Below are positions 13,300 through 24,583 of a stretch of 64,000 nt of DNA, piece after piece. The position numbers were made by a program, and so were the translations under genes. Every line of letters starts with the position of its first letter. Position 1 is the first letter of the stretch. This DNA is from Atherix ibis. Lineage: Eukaryota; Arthropoda; Insecta; Diptera; Athericidae. The stretch spans positions 76,246,806-76,310,805 of the forward strand of contig OY282608.1 of NCBI GenBank assembly GCA_958298945.1, given 5' to 3'. Under the pieces are notes generated by a model. The model was not told the origin of the DNA and did not search any database. It worked only from the letters and a program-made list of their open reading frames with translations.

Positions 13300-16200
13300 C
13301 TTGTTGGCTTGTTGGCTTGTTGGCTTGTTGGCTTGTTGGTTTGTTGGTTTGTTGGCTTGTTGGTTTGTTGGTTTGTTGGTTTGTTGGTTTGTTGGTTTGT
13401 TCGTTTGTTGGCTTGTTGGTTTGTTGGTTTGTTGGTTTGGTGGTTTGTTGGTTTGTTGGTTTGTTGGTTTGTTGGTTTGTTGGTTTGTTCGTTTGTTGGT
13501 TTGTTCGTTTGTTCGCTTGTTGGTTTGTTGGCTTGTTGGTTCGTTAGTTTGTTGGTTTGTTTGTTTGTTGGTTTATTCGTTTGTTGGTTTGTTGGTTTGT
13601 TGGTTTGTTGGTTTGTTGGTTTATTTGTTTGTTGGTTTGTTTTCTTGTTGGTTTGTTGGTTTATTGGTTTGTTGGTTTGTTGGTTTGTTGGTTTGTTGGT
13701 TTGTTGGTTTGTTGGTTTGTTCGTTTGTTGGTTTATTTGTTTGTTGGTTTGTTGGTTGTTGTTGGTTTCTTGGTTTGTTTGTTTGTTGGCTTGTTGGTTT
13801 GTTGGTTTGTTGGCTTGTTGGCTAGTTGGTTTGTTGGTTTGTTTGTTTGTTTGGTTTATTTGTTTGTTGGTTTGTTTGGTTGTTCGATTATTTGTTTGTT
13901 GGTTTGTTGGTTTGTTGGCTTGTTGGTTTGTTGGTTTGTTGGTTTGTTGGTTTGTTAGTTTGTTGGTTTATTTGTTTTTTGGTTTGTTGGCTTGTTGGTT
14001 TGTTGGCTTGTCGGCTTGTTGGTTTGTTGGTTTATTGGTTTGTTGGTTTGTTGGTTTGTTGGTTTGTTGGTTTGTTGGTTTGTTGGTTTGGTGGTTTGTT
14101 GGTTTGTTGGTTTGTTGGTTTGTTGGTTTGTTGGTTTGTTGGTTTGTTTGATTGTTGGTTTATTGGTTTATTGGTTTGTTGGTTTGTTGGTTTGTTGGTT
14201 TGTTGGTTTATTTGTTTGTTGGTTTGTTGGTTTGTTGGGTTGTTGGTTTATTTGTTTGTTGGTTTGTTGGTTTGTTGGCTTGTTGGTTTGTTGGTTTGTT
14301 GGTTTGTTGGTTTGTTGGTTTGTTGGTTTATTTGTTTGTTGGTTTGTTGGCTTGTTGGTTTGTTGGCTTGTTGGCTTGTTGGTTTGTCGGTTTATTAGTT
14401 TGTTGGTATGTTGGTTTGTTGGTTTGTTGGTTTGTTGGTTTGTTGGTTTGTTGGTTTGTTGGTTTGTTGGTTTGTTGGTTTGATGGTTTGTTTGATTGTT
14501 GGTTTGTTGGTTTATTGGTTTGTTGGTTTGTTGATTTGTTGGTTTGTTGGTTTGTTGGTTTGTTGGTTTGTTGGTTTGTTGGTTTGTTTGATTGTTGGTT
14601 TGTAGGTTTATTGGTTTGTTGGTTTTTTGGTTTGTTGGTTAGTTGGTTTGTTGGTTTGTTGGTTTGTTCGCTTGTTGGTTTGTTCGTATGTTGGTTTGTT
14701 GGTTTGTTCGTTTGTTGGTTTGCTGGTTTATTGGTTTGTTGGTTTGTTAGTTTGTTGGTTTGTTGAATTGTTGGTTTGTTGGTTTGTTCGTTTGTTGGTT
14801 TGTTGGTTTGTTCGTTTGTTGGTTTGCTGGTTTATTGGTTTGTTGGTTTGTTGGTTTGTTAGTTTGTTGGTTTGTTGGGTTGTTTGTTTGTTGGTTTGTT
14901 GTTTTATTTATTTGTTGGTTTGTTGGTTTGTTGGTTTGTTGGTTTGTTGGTTTGTTGGTTTGTTGGTTTGTTGGTTTGTTGGTTTGTTGGTTTGTTGGTT
15001 TGTTGGTTTGTTGGTTTGTTGGTTTGTTGGTTTGTTGGTTTGTTAGTTTGTTGGTTTGTTGTTTTGTTGGTTTGTTTATTTGTTGGTTTGTTGGTTTGTT
15101 GGTTTGTCGGTTTGTTCGTTTGTTGGTTTGTTGGTTTGTTGGTTTGTTGGTTTGTTGGTTTGTTGGTTTCCTGGTTTGTTGGCTTGTTGGTTTCTTGGTT
15201 TGTTGGTTTATTGGTTTGTTGGTTTGTTGGTTTGTTGGTTTGTTGGTTTGTTGGTTTGTTGGTTTGTTGGTTTGCTGGTTTGTTTGTTTGTTGGATTGTT
15301 CGTTTGTTGGCTTGTTGGTTTGTTGGCTTGTTGGCTTGTTGGTTTGTTGGTTTTTTGGTTTGTTGGCCTGTTGGTTTGTTGGTTTGTTGATTAGTTGGTT
15401 TGTTGGTTTGTTGGTTTGTTGGTTTGTTGGTTTGTTGGTTTGTTGGTTTGTTGGTTTGTTGGTTTGTTGGTTTGTTGGTTTGTTGGTTTTTTAGTTTGTT
15501 GGCTTGTTTGTTTGTTGGTTTGTTCGTTTGTCCGTTTGTTGGCTTGTTGGTTTGTTGGTTTGTTGGTTTGTTAGATTGTTGGTTTGTTGGTTTGTTGGTT
15601 TGTTGGCCTGTTGGTTTGTTGGTTTGTTGATTAGTTGGTTTGTTGGTTTGCTGGTTTGTTTGTTTGTTGGATTGTTCGTTTGTTGGCTTGTTGGTTTGTT
15701 GGCTTGTTGGCTTGTTGGTTTGTTGGTTTTTTGGTTTGTTGGCCTGTTGGTTTGTTGGTTTGTTGATTAGTTGGTTTGTTGGTTTGTTGGTTTGTTGGTT
15801 TGTTGGTTTGTTGGTTTGTTGGTTTGTTGGTTTGTTGGTTTGTTGGTTTGTTGGTTTGTTGGTTTTTTAGTTTGTTGGCTTGTTTGTTTGTTGGTTTGTT
15901 GGTTTGTTCGTTTGTCCGTTTGTTGGCTTGTTGGTTTGTTGGTTTGTTGGTTTGTTAGATTGTTGGTTTGTTGGTTTGTTTGTTTGTTGGATTGTTCGCT
16001 TGTCGGCTTGTTGGTTTGTTGGCTTGTTGGATTGTTGGCATGTTGGCTTGTTGGTTTGTTGGTTTGTTGGTTTGTTGGTTTGTTGGTTTGTTGGTTTGTT
16101 GGTTTGTTGGTTTGTTGGTTTGTTGGTTTGTTGGCTTGTTGGCTTGTTGGTTTGTTGGTTTGTTGGTTTATTGGTTTATTTGTTTGTTGGTTTGTTGGTT

Positions 16201-18100
16201 TGTTGGTTTGTTGGTTTGTTGGTTTGTTGGTTTGTTGGTTTGTTGGCTTGTTGGTTTGTTGGTTTGTTGGTTTCTTCGTTTGTTGGTTTTTCGGTTTGTT
16301 GGTTTGTTGGTTTGTTGGTTTTTTGGTTTGTTGGCTTGTTGGTTTGTTGGTTTGTTGGTTTGTTGGTATGTTGGTTTGTTGGTTTGTTGGTTTGTTGGTT
16401 TGTTCGTTTGTTGGTTTTTTTGGTTTATTGGTTTGTTGGTTTGTTGGTTTGTTGGTATGTTGGTTTGTTCGTTTGTTGAATTTTTAATTTGTTGGTTTGT
16501 TGGTTTGTTGGTTTGTTAGTTTGTTTGTTTGTTGGTTTGTTCGTTTGTTGGCTTGTTGGTTTGTTGGCTTGTTGGCTTGTTGGTTTGTTGGTTTTTTGTT
16601 TTGTTGGCCTGTTGGTTTGTTGGTTTGTTGGTTTGTTGATATGTTGGTTTGTTGGTTTGTTGGTTTGTTCGTTTGTTGGTTTGTTGGCTTGTTGGTTTGT
16701 TGGCTTGTTGGTTTGTTGGTTTGTTGGTTTGTTGGTTTGTTGGTTTGTTGGTTTGTTTGTTTGTTGGTTTGTTGGTTTGTTGGTTTTTTGGTTTGTTGGC
16801 TTGTTGGTTTGTTGGTTTGTTGGCTTGTTGGCTTGTTGGCTTGTCGGTTTGTTGGTTTGTTGGTTTGTTGGTTTGTTGGTTTGTTGGTTTGTTGGTTTGT
16901 TGGTTTGTTGGTTTGTTAGTTTGTTGGTTTGTTGTTTTTTTGGTTTGTTTGTTTGTTGGTTTGTTGGTTTGTTCGTTTGTTTGTTTGTTGGTTTTTTCGT
17001 TTGTTGGCTTGTTGGTTTGTTGGCTTGTTGGTTTGTTGGTTTGTTAGTTTGTTGGTTTGTTGGTTTGTTGGTTTGTTGGTTTGTTGGTTTATTTGTTTGT
17101 TCGTTTGTTGGTTTGTTGGTTTGTTGGTTTGTTGGTTTGTTGGTTTATTTGTTTTTTTGTTTGTTCGTTTGTGGGTTGTTGGTTTGTTGGCTTGTTGGTC
17201 TGTTCGTTTGTTGGTTTGTTGGTTTGTTGGTTTACTGGTTTGTTGGCTTGTTGGTTTGTTGGCTTGTTGGCTTGTTGGATTGTTGGCTTGTTGGTTTGTT
17301 GGTTTGTTGGCTTGTTGGTTTGTTGGTTTGTTGGTTTGTTGGTTTGTTCGTTTGTTGGCTTGTTGGTTTGTTGGTTTGTTGGTTTGGTGGTTTGTTGGTT
17401 TGTTGGTTTGTTGGTTTGTTGGTTTGTTGGTTTGTTCGTTTGTTGGTTTGTTCGTTTGTTCGCTTGTTGGTTTGTTGGCTTGTTGGTTCGTTAGTTTGTT
17501 GGTTTGTTTGTTTGTTGGTTTATTCGTTTGTTGGTTTTTTGGATTGTTGGCTTGTTGGCTTGTTGGTTTGTTCGTTTGTTGGCTTGTTGGTTTGTTGGTT
17601 TGTTGTTTTGTTGGTTTGTTGGTTTGTTGGTTTGTTGGTTTGTTTGTTTGTTGGTTTGTTTGTTAGTTGGCTTGCTGGTTTATTGGTTTGTTCGTTTGTT
17701 GGTTTGTTCGTTTGTTCGCTTGCTGGTTTGTTGGCTTGTTGGTTCGTTGGTTTGTTGGTTTGTTTGTTTGTTGGTTTGTTGGTTTGTTGGTTTGTTGGTT
17801 TGTTGGTTTGTTGATTTGTTGGTTTGTTGGTTTGTTAATTTGTTGGTTTGTTTGTTTGTTGGTTTGTTCGTTTGTTGGCTTGTTGGTTTATTGGTTTGTT
17901 TGTTTGTTGGTTTGTTCGTTTGTTGTTTTTTTGGTTTGTTGGCTTGTTGGCTTGTTGGTTTGTTGGCTTGTTGGCTTTTTGGTTTGTTGGTTTGTTGGTT
18001 TGTTGGTTTGTTGGTTTGTTGGTTTGTTGGTTTGTTGGTTTGTTGGTTTGTTGGTTTGTTTGTTTGTTGGTTTGTTCGTTTGGTTGCTTGTTGGTTTGCG
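13300..18100. repeat. Mosaic of diverged A-like and B-like HOR segments
   Basis: After a short run of GCTTGTTG units, the ggttgttgttggtttctt marker of block A reappears once (13754). A diverged copy of the block B pattern follows. B landmarks occur in order (ggtttttcgg at 16287, tttatttgtttttttg at 17144), but spacing from the preceding copy drifts from about 3774 to over 4000 bp, because of indels and an internal duplication. Point differences from the exact 3257-bp pair are frequent. No gene is seen. Confidence 0.75.
15270..15982. repeat. Internal tandem duplication, period 376-384 bp
   Basis: The tract beginning TTTGCTGG at 15271 recurs at 15647 (offset 376), and the TTGGCCTG plus TTGATTAG landmark pair at 15361-15390 recurs at 15737-15766. 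The GTCCG landmark at 15530 recurs at 15914 (offset 384), so one copy gained or lost one octamer. The period is 47-48 octamers. The copies run roughly 15270-15598 and 15646-15982. A third partial TTGGCCTG landmark lies at about 15601. This duplication explains most of the extra length of this diverged B copy. Confidence 0.82.
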
Positions 18101-20224
18101 TGCTTGTTGATTTATTGGTTTGTTGGTTTTTTGGTTTGTTGGCCTGTTGGTTTGTTGGTTTGTTGGTTTGTTGGTTTGTTGGTTTTTTAGTTTGTTGGCT
18201 TGTTTGTTTGTTGGTTGGTTGGGTTGTTCGTTTGTCCGTTTGTTGGCTTGTTGGTTTGTTGGTTTGTTGGTTTGTTAGTTTGTTGGTTTGTTGGTTTGTT
18301 GGTTTGTTAGTTTGTTGGTTTGTTGTTTTGTTGGTTTGTTGGTTTGTTGGTTTAATTGTTTGTTGGTTTGTTGGTTTGTTGGTTTGTTTGTTTGTTGGTT
18401 TGTTCGTTTGTTGGCTTGTTGGTTTGTTGGCTTGTTGGCTTGTTGGTTTGTTGGTTTGTTGGTTTGTTGGTTTGTTGGCTTGTTGGCTTGTTGGTTTGTT
18501 GGTTTGCTGGTTTGTTGGTTTGTTGGTTTGTTGGTTTATTTGTTTGTTGGTTTGTTTGCTTGTTGGTTTGTTGGCTTGTTGGCTTGTTGGTTTGTTGGTT
18601 TCTTTGTTTGTTGGTTTGTTCGTTTGTTGGCTTGTTGGTTTGTTGGTTTGTTGGTTTGTTGGTTTGTTGGTTTGTTGGTTTGTTGGTTTGTTGGTTTGTT
18701 GGTTTGTTGGTTTGTTGGTTTGTTGGTTTCTTCGTTTGTTGGTTTTTCGGTTTGTTGGTTTGTTGGTTTGTTGGTTTGTTGGTTTTTTGGTTTCTTGGCT
18801 TGTTGGTTTGTTGGTTTGTTGGTTTGTTGGTTTGTTGGTTTGTTGGTTTGTTGGTTTGTTGGTTTGTTGGTTTGTTCGTTTGTTGGTTTTTTTGGTTTAT
18901 TGGTTTGTTGGTTTGTTGGTTTGTAGGTTTGTTGGGTTGTTCGTTTGTTGGATTTTTGGTTTGTTGGTTTGTTGGTTTGTTGGTTTGTTAGTTTGTTTGT
19001 TTGTTGGTTTGTTCGTTTGTTGGCTTGTTGGTTTGTTGGCTTGTTGGCTTGATGGTTTGTTGGTTTTTTGTTTTGTTGGCCTGTTGGTTTGTTGGTTTGT
19101 TGGTTTGTTGATTTGTTGGTTTGTTGGTTTGTTGGTTTGTTCGTTTGTTGGTTTGTTGGCTTGTTGGTTTGTTGGCTTGTTGGTTTGTTGGTTTGTTGGT
19201 TTGTTGGTTTGTTGGTTTGTTGGTTTGTGGTTTGTTGGTTTGTTGGTTTGTTGGTTTGTTGGTTTGTTGGTTTGTTGGTTTGTTGGTTTAATGGCTTGTT
19301 GGTTTGTTGGCTTGTTGGCTTGTTGGCTTGTCGGTTTGTTGGTTTGGTGGTTTGTTGGTTTGTTGGTTTGTTGGTTTGTTGGTTTGTTGGTTTGTTAGTT
19401 TGTTGGTTTGTTGTTTTTTTGGTTTGTTTGTTTGTTGGTTTGTTGGTTTGTTCGTTTGTTTGTTTATTGGTTTGTTCGTTTGTTGGCTTGTTGGTTTGTT
19501 GGCTTGTTGGTTTGTTGGTTTGTTGGTTTGTTTGTTTGTTCGTTTGTTGGTTTGTTGGTTTGTTGGTTTGTTGGTTTGTTGGTTTATTTGTTTTTTTGTT
19601 TGTGCGTTTGTGGGTTGTTGGTTTGTTGGCTTGTTGGTCTGTTCGTTTGTTGGTTTGTTGGTTTGTTGGTTTGTTCGTTTGTTGGTTTGTTCGTTTGTTC
19701 GCTTGTTGGTTTGTTGGCTTGTTGGTTCGTTGGTTTGTTGGTTTGTTTGTTTGTTGGTTTGTTCGTTTGTTGGTTTTTTGGTTTGTTGGTTTGTTAGCTT
19801 GTTGGTTTGTTGGTTTGTTGGCTTGTTGGTTTGTTGGTTTGTTGGTTTGTTGGTTTGTTGGTTTGTTGGTTTGTTGGTTTGTTAGTTTGTTGGTTTGTTT
19901 GTTTGTTAGTTTGTTCGTTTGTTCGCTTGTTGGTTTATTGGTTTGTTGGTTTGTTGGTTTGTTGGTTTGTTCGCTTGTTGGTTTGTTGGCTTGTTTGTTC
20001 GTTGGTTTGTTGGTTTGTTTGTTTTTTGGTTTGTTCGTTTGTTGGTTTTTTGGTTTGTTGGCTTGTTGGCTTGTTGGTTTGTTGGTTTGTCGGCTTGTTG
20101 GTTTGTTAGTTTGTTGGTTTGTTGGTTTGTTGGTTTGCTCGTTTGTTGGCTTGTTGGTTTGTTGGTTTGTTGGTTTGGTGGTTTGTTGGTTTGTTGGTTT
20201 GTTGGTTTGTTGGTTTGTTGGTTT
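18101..20224. repeat. Diverged block B copy, truncated
   Basis: The variant order follows the second half of the block B unit: ggtttttcgg at 18743, then the tttatttgtttttttg landmark at 19583. That landmark lies only 2439 bp after its predecessor at 17144, so the unit is shortened relative to the 3257-bp period. Many GTTTGTTC (TTCG) variants accumulate towards the end and lead into block C. No gene is seen. Confidence 0.7.
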
Positions 20225-23200
20225 GTTGGTTTGTTCGTTTGTTGGTTTGTTCGTTTGTTCGCTTGTTGGTTTGTTTGCTTGTTGGTTCGTTAGTTTGTTG
20301 GTTTGTTTGTTTGTTGGTTTATTCGTTTGTTGGTTTTTTGGATTGTTGGCTGGTTGGTTTGTTTGTTTGTTGGTTTGTTGGTTTGTTGATTTGTTGGTTT
20401 GTTGGTTTGTTGGTTTGTTGGTTTGTTGGTTTGTTAATTTGTTGGTTTGTTTGCTTGTTGGTTTGTTCGTTTGTTGGCTTGTTGGTTTATTGGTTTGTTT
20501 GTTTGTTGGTTTGTTCGTTTGTTGTTTTTTTGGTTTGTCGGCTGGTTGGCTTGTTGGTTTGTTGGTTTGTTGGCTTGTTGGCTTGTTGGTTTGTTGGTTT
20601 GTTGGTTTGTTGGTTTGTTGGTTTGTTGGTTTGTTGGTTTGTTGGTTTGTTGGTTTTTTGGTTTGTTGGTTTGTTGGTTTGTTGGTTTGTTGGTTTGTTG
20701 GTTTGTTTGTTTGTTGGTTTGTTCGTTTGTTGGCTTGTTGGTTTATTGGTTTGTTTGTTTGTTGATTTGTTGGTTTGTTCTTTTTTTGGCTTGTTGGTTT
20801 GTTGGCTTGTTGGCTTTTTGGTCTGTTGGTTTGTTTGTTTGTTGGTTTGTTGGTTTGTTGGTTTATTTGTTTGTTGGTTTGTTGGTTTTTGTTGGTTTGT
20901 TGGTTTGTTTGTTTGTTCGTTTGTTGGCTTGTTGGTTTGTTGGCTTGTTGGCTTGTTGGCATGTTGGTTTGTCGGTTTGTTGGTTTGTTGGTTTGTTGGT
21001 TCGTTGGTTTGTTGATTTGTTGGTTTGTTGGTTTGTTGGTTCGTTGGTTTGTTGGTTTGTTGGTTTGTTAGTTAGTTGGTTTGTTCGTTTGTTGGCTTGT
21101 TGGCTTGTTGGTTTGTTGGTTCGTTGGTTTGTTTGTTTGTTGGTTCGTTCGTTTGTTGTTTTTTTGGCTTGTTGGCTTGTTGGCTTGTTGGTTTGTTGGT
21201 TTGTTGGCTTGTTGGTTTGTTGGTTTGTTGGTTTGTTGGTTTGTTGGTTTGTTGGTTTGTTGGTTTGTTGGTTTGTTGGTTTGTTGGTTTGTTGGTTTGT
21301 TTGTTTGTTTGTTTGTTGGTTTGTTTGTTTGTTGGCTTGTTGGTTTATTGGTTTGTTTGTTTGTTGGTTTGTTGGTTTGTTCTTTTTTTGGCTTGTTGGT
21401 TTGTTGGCTTGTTGCCTTGTTGGTTTATTTGTTTGTTGGTTTGTTGGTTTTTGTTGGTTTGTTGGTTTGTTTGTTTGTTTGTTTGTTGGCTTGTTGGTTT
21501 GTTGGCTTGTTGGTTTGTTGGTTTGTTGGTTTGTTGGTTCGTTGGTTTGTTGGTTTGTTGGTTTGTTGGTTTGTTGGTTTGTTGGTTTGTTTGTTTGTTT
21601 GTTTGTTGGTTTGTTTGTTTGTTGGCTTGTTGGTTTATTGGTTTGTTTGTTTGTTGGTTTGTTGGTTTGTTCTTTTTTTGGCTTGTTGGTTTGTTGGCTT
21701 GTTGGCTTGTTGGTCTGTTGGTTTGTTAGTTTGTTGGTTTGTTGGTTTGTTGGTTTATTTGTTTGTTGGTTTGTTGGTTTTTGTTGGTTTGTTGGTTTGT
21801 TTGTTTGTTTGTTTGTTGGCTTGTTGGTTTGTTGGCTTGTTGGTTTGTTGGTTTGTTGGTTTGTTGGTTCGTTGGTTTGTCGGTTTGTTGGTTTGTTGGT
21901 TTGTTGGTTTGTTGGTTTGTTGGTTTGTTGGTTCGTTGTTTTATTTGTTTGTTGGGTTGTTGGCTTGTTGGTTTGTTGGTTTGCTGGTATGTTGGTTTGT
22001 TGGTTTGTTGGTTTGTTGGCTTGTTGGTTTGTTGGGTTGTTGGTTTGTTGGCTTGTTGGCTTGTTGGTTTGTAGGTTTGTTGGTTTGTTGGTTTGTTGGT
22101 TTGTTGGTTTGTTGGTTTGTTGGTTTGTTGGTTTATTGGTTTGTTGGCTTGTTGGTTTGTTGGCTTGTTGGCTTGTTGGTTTATTGTTTTGTTGGTTTGT
22201 TGATTTGTTGTTTTGGTGGCTTGTTGGCTTGTTGGTTTGTAGGATTGTTGGTTTGTTGGTTTAATGGTTTGTTGGTTTGCTGGTTTGTTGGTTTGTTGGT
22301 TTGTTGGTTTGTTGGTTTGTTGGTTTGTTGGTTTGTTGGTTTGTTGGTTTGTTGGTTTGTTGGTTTGTTGGTTTGTTGGTTTGTTGGTTTGTTGGTTTGT
22401 TGGTTTGTTGGTTTGTTGGTTTGTTGGTTTGTTCGTTTGTTTGTTTGTTGGTTTTTTCGTTTGTTGGCTTGTTGGTTTGTGGCTTGTTGGCTTGTTTGCT
22501 TGTTTGTTTGTTGGTTTGTTGGTTTGTTCTTTTTTTGGCTTGTTGGTTTGTTGGCTTGTTGGCTTGTTTATCTCTTGGTTTGTTTGTTTGTTGGTTTGTT
22601 GGTTTGTTGGTTTATTTGTTTGTTGGTTTGTTGGTTTTTGTTTGTTTGTTGGTTTGTTTGTTTGTTTGTTTGTTGGCTTGTTGGTTTGTTGGCTTGTTGG
22701 TTTGTTGGTTTGTTGGTTTGTTGGTTCGTTGGTTTGTCGGTTTGTTGGTTTGTTGGTTCGTTGGTTTGTTGGTTTGTTGGTTTGTTAGTTAGTTGGTTTG
22801 TTCGTTTGTTGGCTTGTTGGCTTGTTGGTTTGTTGGTTTGTTGGTTTGTTGGTTTGTTGGTTTGTTGGTTTGTTGGTTTGTTGGTTTGTTGGTTTGTTGG
22901 TTCGTTGTTTTATTTGTTTGTTGGGTTGTTGGCTTGTTGGTTTGTTGGTTTGCTGGTAAGTTGGTTTGTTGGTTTGTTGGTTTGTTGGTTTGTTGGCTTG
23001 TTGGTTTGTTGGGTTGTTGGTTTGTTGGCTTGTTGGCTTGTTGGTTTGTAGGTTTGTTGGTTTGTTGGTTTGTTGGTTTGTTGGTTTGTTGGTTTGTTGG
23101 TTTGTTGGTTTATTGGTTTGTTGGCTTGTTGGCTTGTTGGTTTGTTGGCTTGTTGGCTTGTTGGTTTGTTGTTTTGTTGGTTTGTTGATTTGTTGTTTTG

Positions 23201-24450
23201 TTGGCTTGTTGGCTTGTTGGTTTGTAGGTTTGTTGATTTGTTAGTTTAATGGTTTGTTGGTTTGCTGGTTTGTTGGTTTGTTGGTTTGTTGGTTTGTTGG
23301 TTTGTTGGTTTGTTGGTTTGTTGGTTTGTTGGTTTGTTGGTTTGTTGGTTTGTTGGTTTGTTGGTTTGTTGGTTTGTTGGTTTGTTGGTTTGTTCGTTTG
23401 TTTGTTTGTTGGTTTTTTCGTTTGTTGGCTTGTTGGTTTGTGGCTTGTTGGCTTGTTTGCTTGTTGGTTTGTTAGTTTGTTTGCTTGTTGGTTTGTTGGT
23501 TTGTTGGTTTGTTGGTTTGTTGGTTTGTTGGTTTATTGGTTTGTTGGCTTGTTGGTTTGTTGGCTTGTTGGCTTGTTGGTTTGTTGTTTTGTTGGTTTGT
23601 TGGTTTTTTGGGTTGTTGGTTTGTTGGTTTGTTGGTTTGTTGGTTTGTTTGTTTGTTGCTTTGTTCGTTTGTTGGCTTGTTGGTTTGTTGGCTTGTTGGC
23701 TTGTTGGTTCGTTGACTTGTTTGTTTGTTGGTTTATTTGTTTGTTGGTTTGTTGGGTTATTGGTTTATTTGTTTGTTGGTTTGTTGGCTTGTTGGTTTGT
23801 TGGTTTGTTGGTTTGTTGGTTTGTTGGTTTGTAGGTTTGTTGGTTTGTTGCTTTATTTGTTTGTTGGTTTGTTGGCTTGTTGATTTGTTGGCTTGTTGGC
23901 TCGTTGGTTTGTTGGTTTATTGGTTTGTTGGATTGTTAGTTTGTTGGTTTGTTGGTTTGTTGGTTTGTTGGTTTGTTGGTTTGGTGGTTTATTCGTTTGT
24001 TGGTTTATTTGTTTGTTGGTTTGTTGGTTTTTGTTGGTTTGTTGGTTTGTTTGTTTGTTGGCTTGTTGGCTTGTTATTTTGTTGGTTTGTTGGCTTGTTG
24101 GTTTGTTGGTTTGTTTGTTTGTTGGTTTATTTGTTTGTTGGTTTGTTGGGTTGTTGGATTATTTGTTTGTTGGTTTGTTGGCTTGTGCTTTGTTGGTTTG
24201 TTGGTTTGTTGATTTGTTGGTTTATTTGTTTTTTGATTTGTTGGCTTGTTGGTTTGTTGGCTTGTTGGCTTGTTGGTTTGTTGGTTTATTGGTTTGTTGG
24301 TTTGTTGGTTTGTTGTTTTGTTGGTTTGTTGGTTTGTTGGTTTGTTGGTTTATTGGTTTGCTGGTTTGTTGGTTTGTTGGTTTGTTGGTTTGTTTGATTG
24401 TTGGTTTGTTGGCTTATTGGTTTGTTGGTTTGTTGGTTTGTTGGTTTGTT
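20225..24450. repeat. HOR block C, copy 1
   Basis: This segment matches 24584-28830 landmark by landmark. Measured offsets include 4359 (20272 to 24631), 4351 (20780 to 25131), 4391, 4383 and 4375. All leave remainder 7 modulo 8, so differences between copies are whole octamers. A diagnostic TTC followed by seven Ts (T-tract variant) occurs at 20780, 21382, 21672 and 22529. A TTTATCTCTTGG landmark lies at 22567. The 24450-24584 stretch is transitional and does not match the end of copy 2. No gene is seen. Confidence 0.83.
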
Positions 24451-24583
24451 GGTTTGTTGGTTCGTTGTTTTATTTGTTTGTTGGGTTGTTGGCTTGTTGG
24501 TTTGTTGGTTTGCTGGTATGTTGGTTTGTTGGTTTGTTGGTTTGTTGGCTTGTTGGTTTGTTGGTTTGTTGGTTTGTTGGTTT

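Noticed and set aside
18080..18110. Possible unique sequence around GGTTGCTTGTTGGTTTGCG
   Set aside because: It is only a cluster of point changes in three or four adjacent octamers. The flanks and phase are those of the satellite.
18536..20962. 808-codon - strand open frame rich in Asn, Gln, Thr, Lys and Pro
   Set aside because: It is the complement readout (QTNKPTNQ) of the same satellite. Similar - frames appear wherever the variants avoid stops, such as 24918-25313 and 33246-33761.
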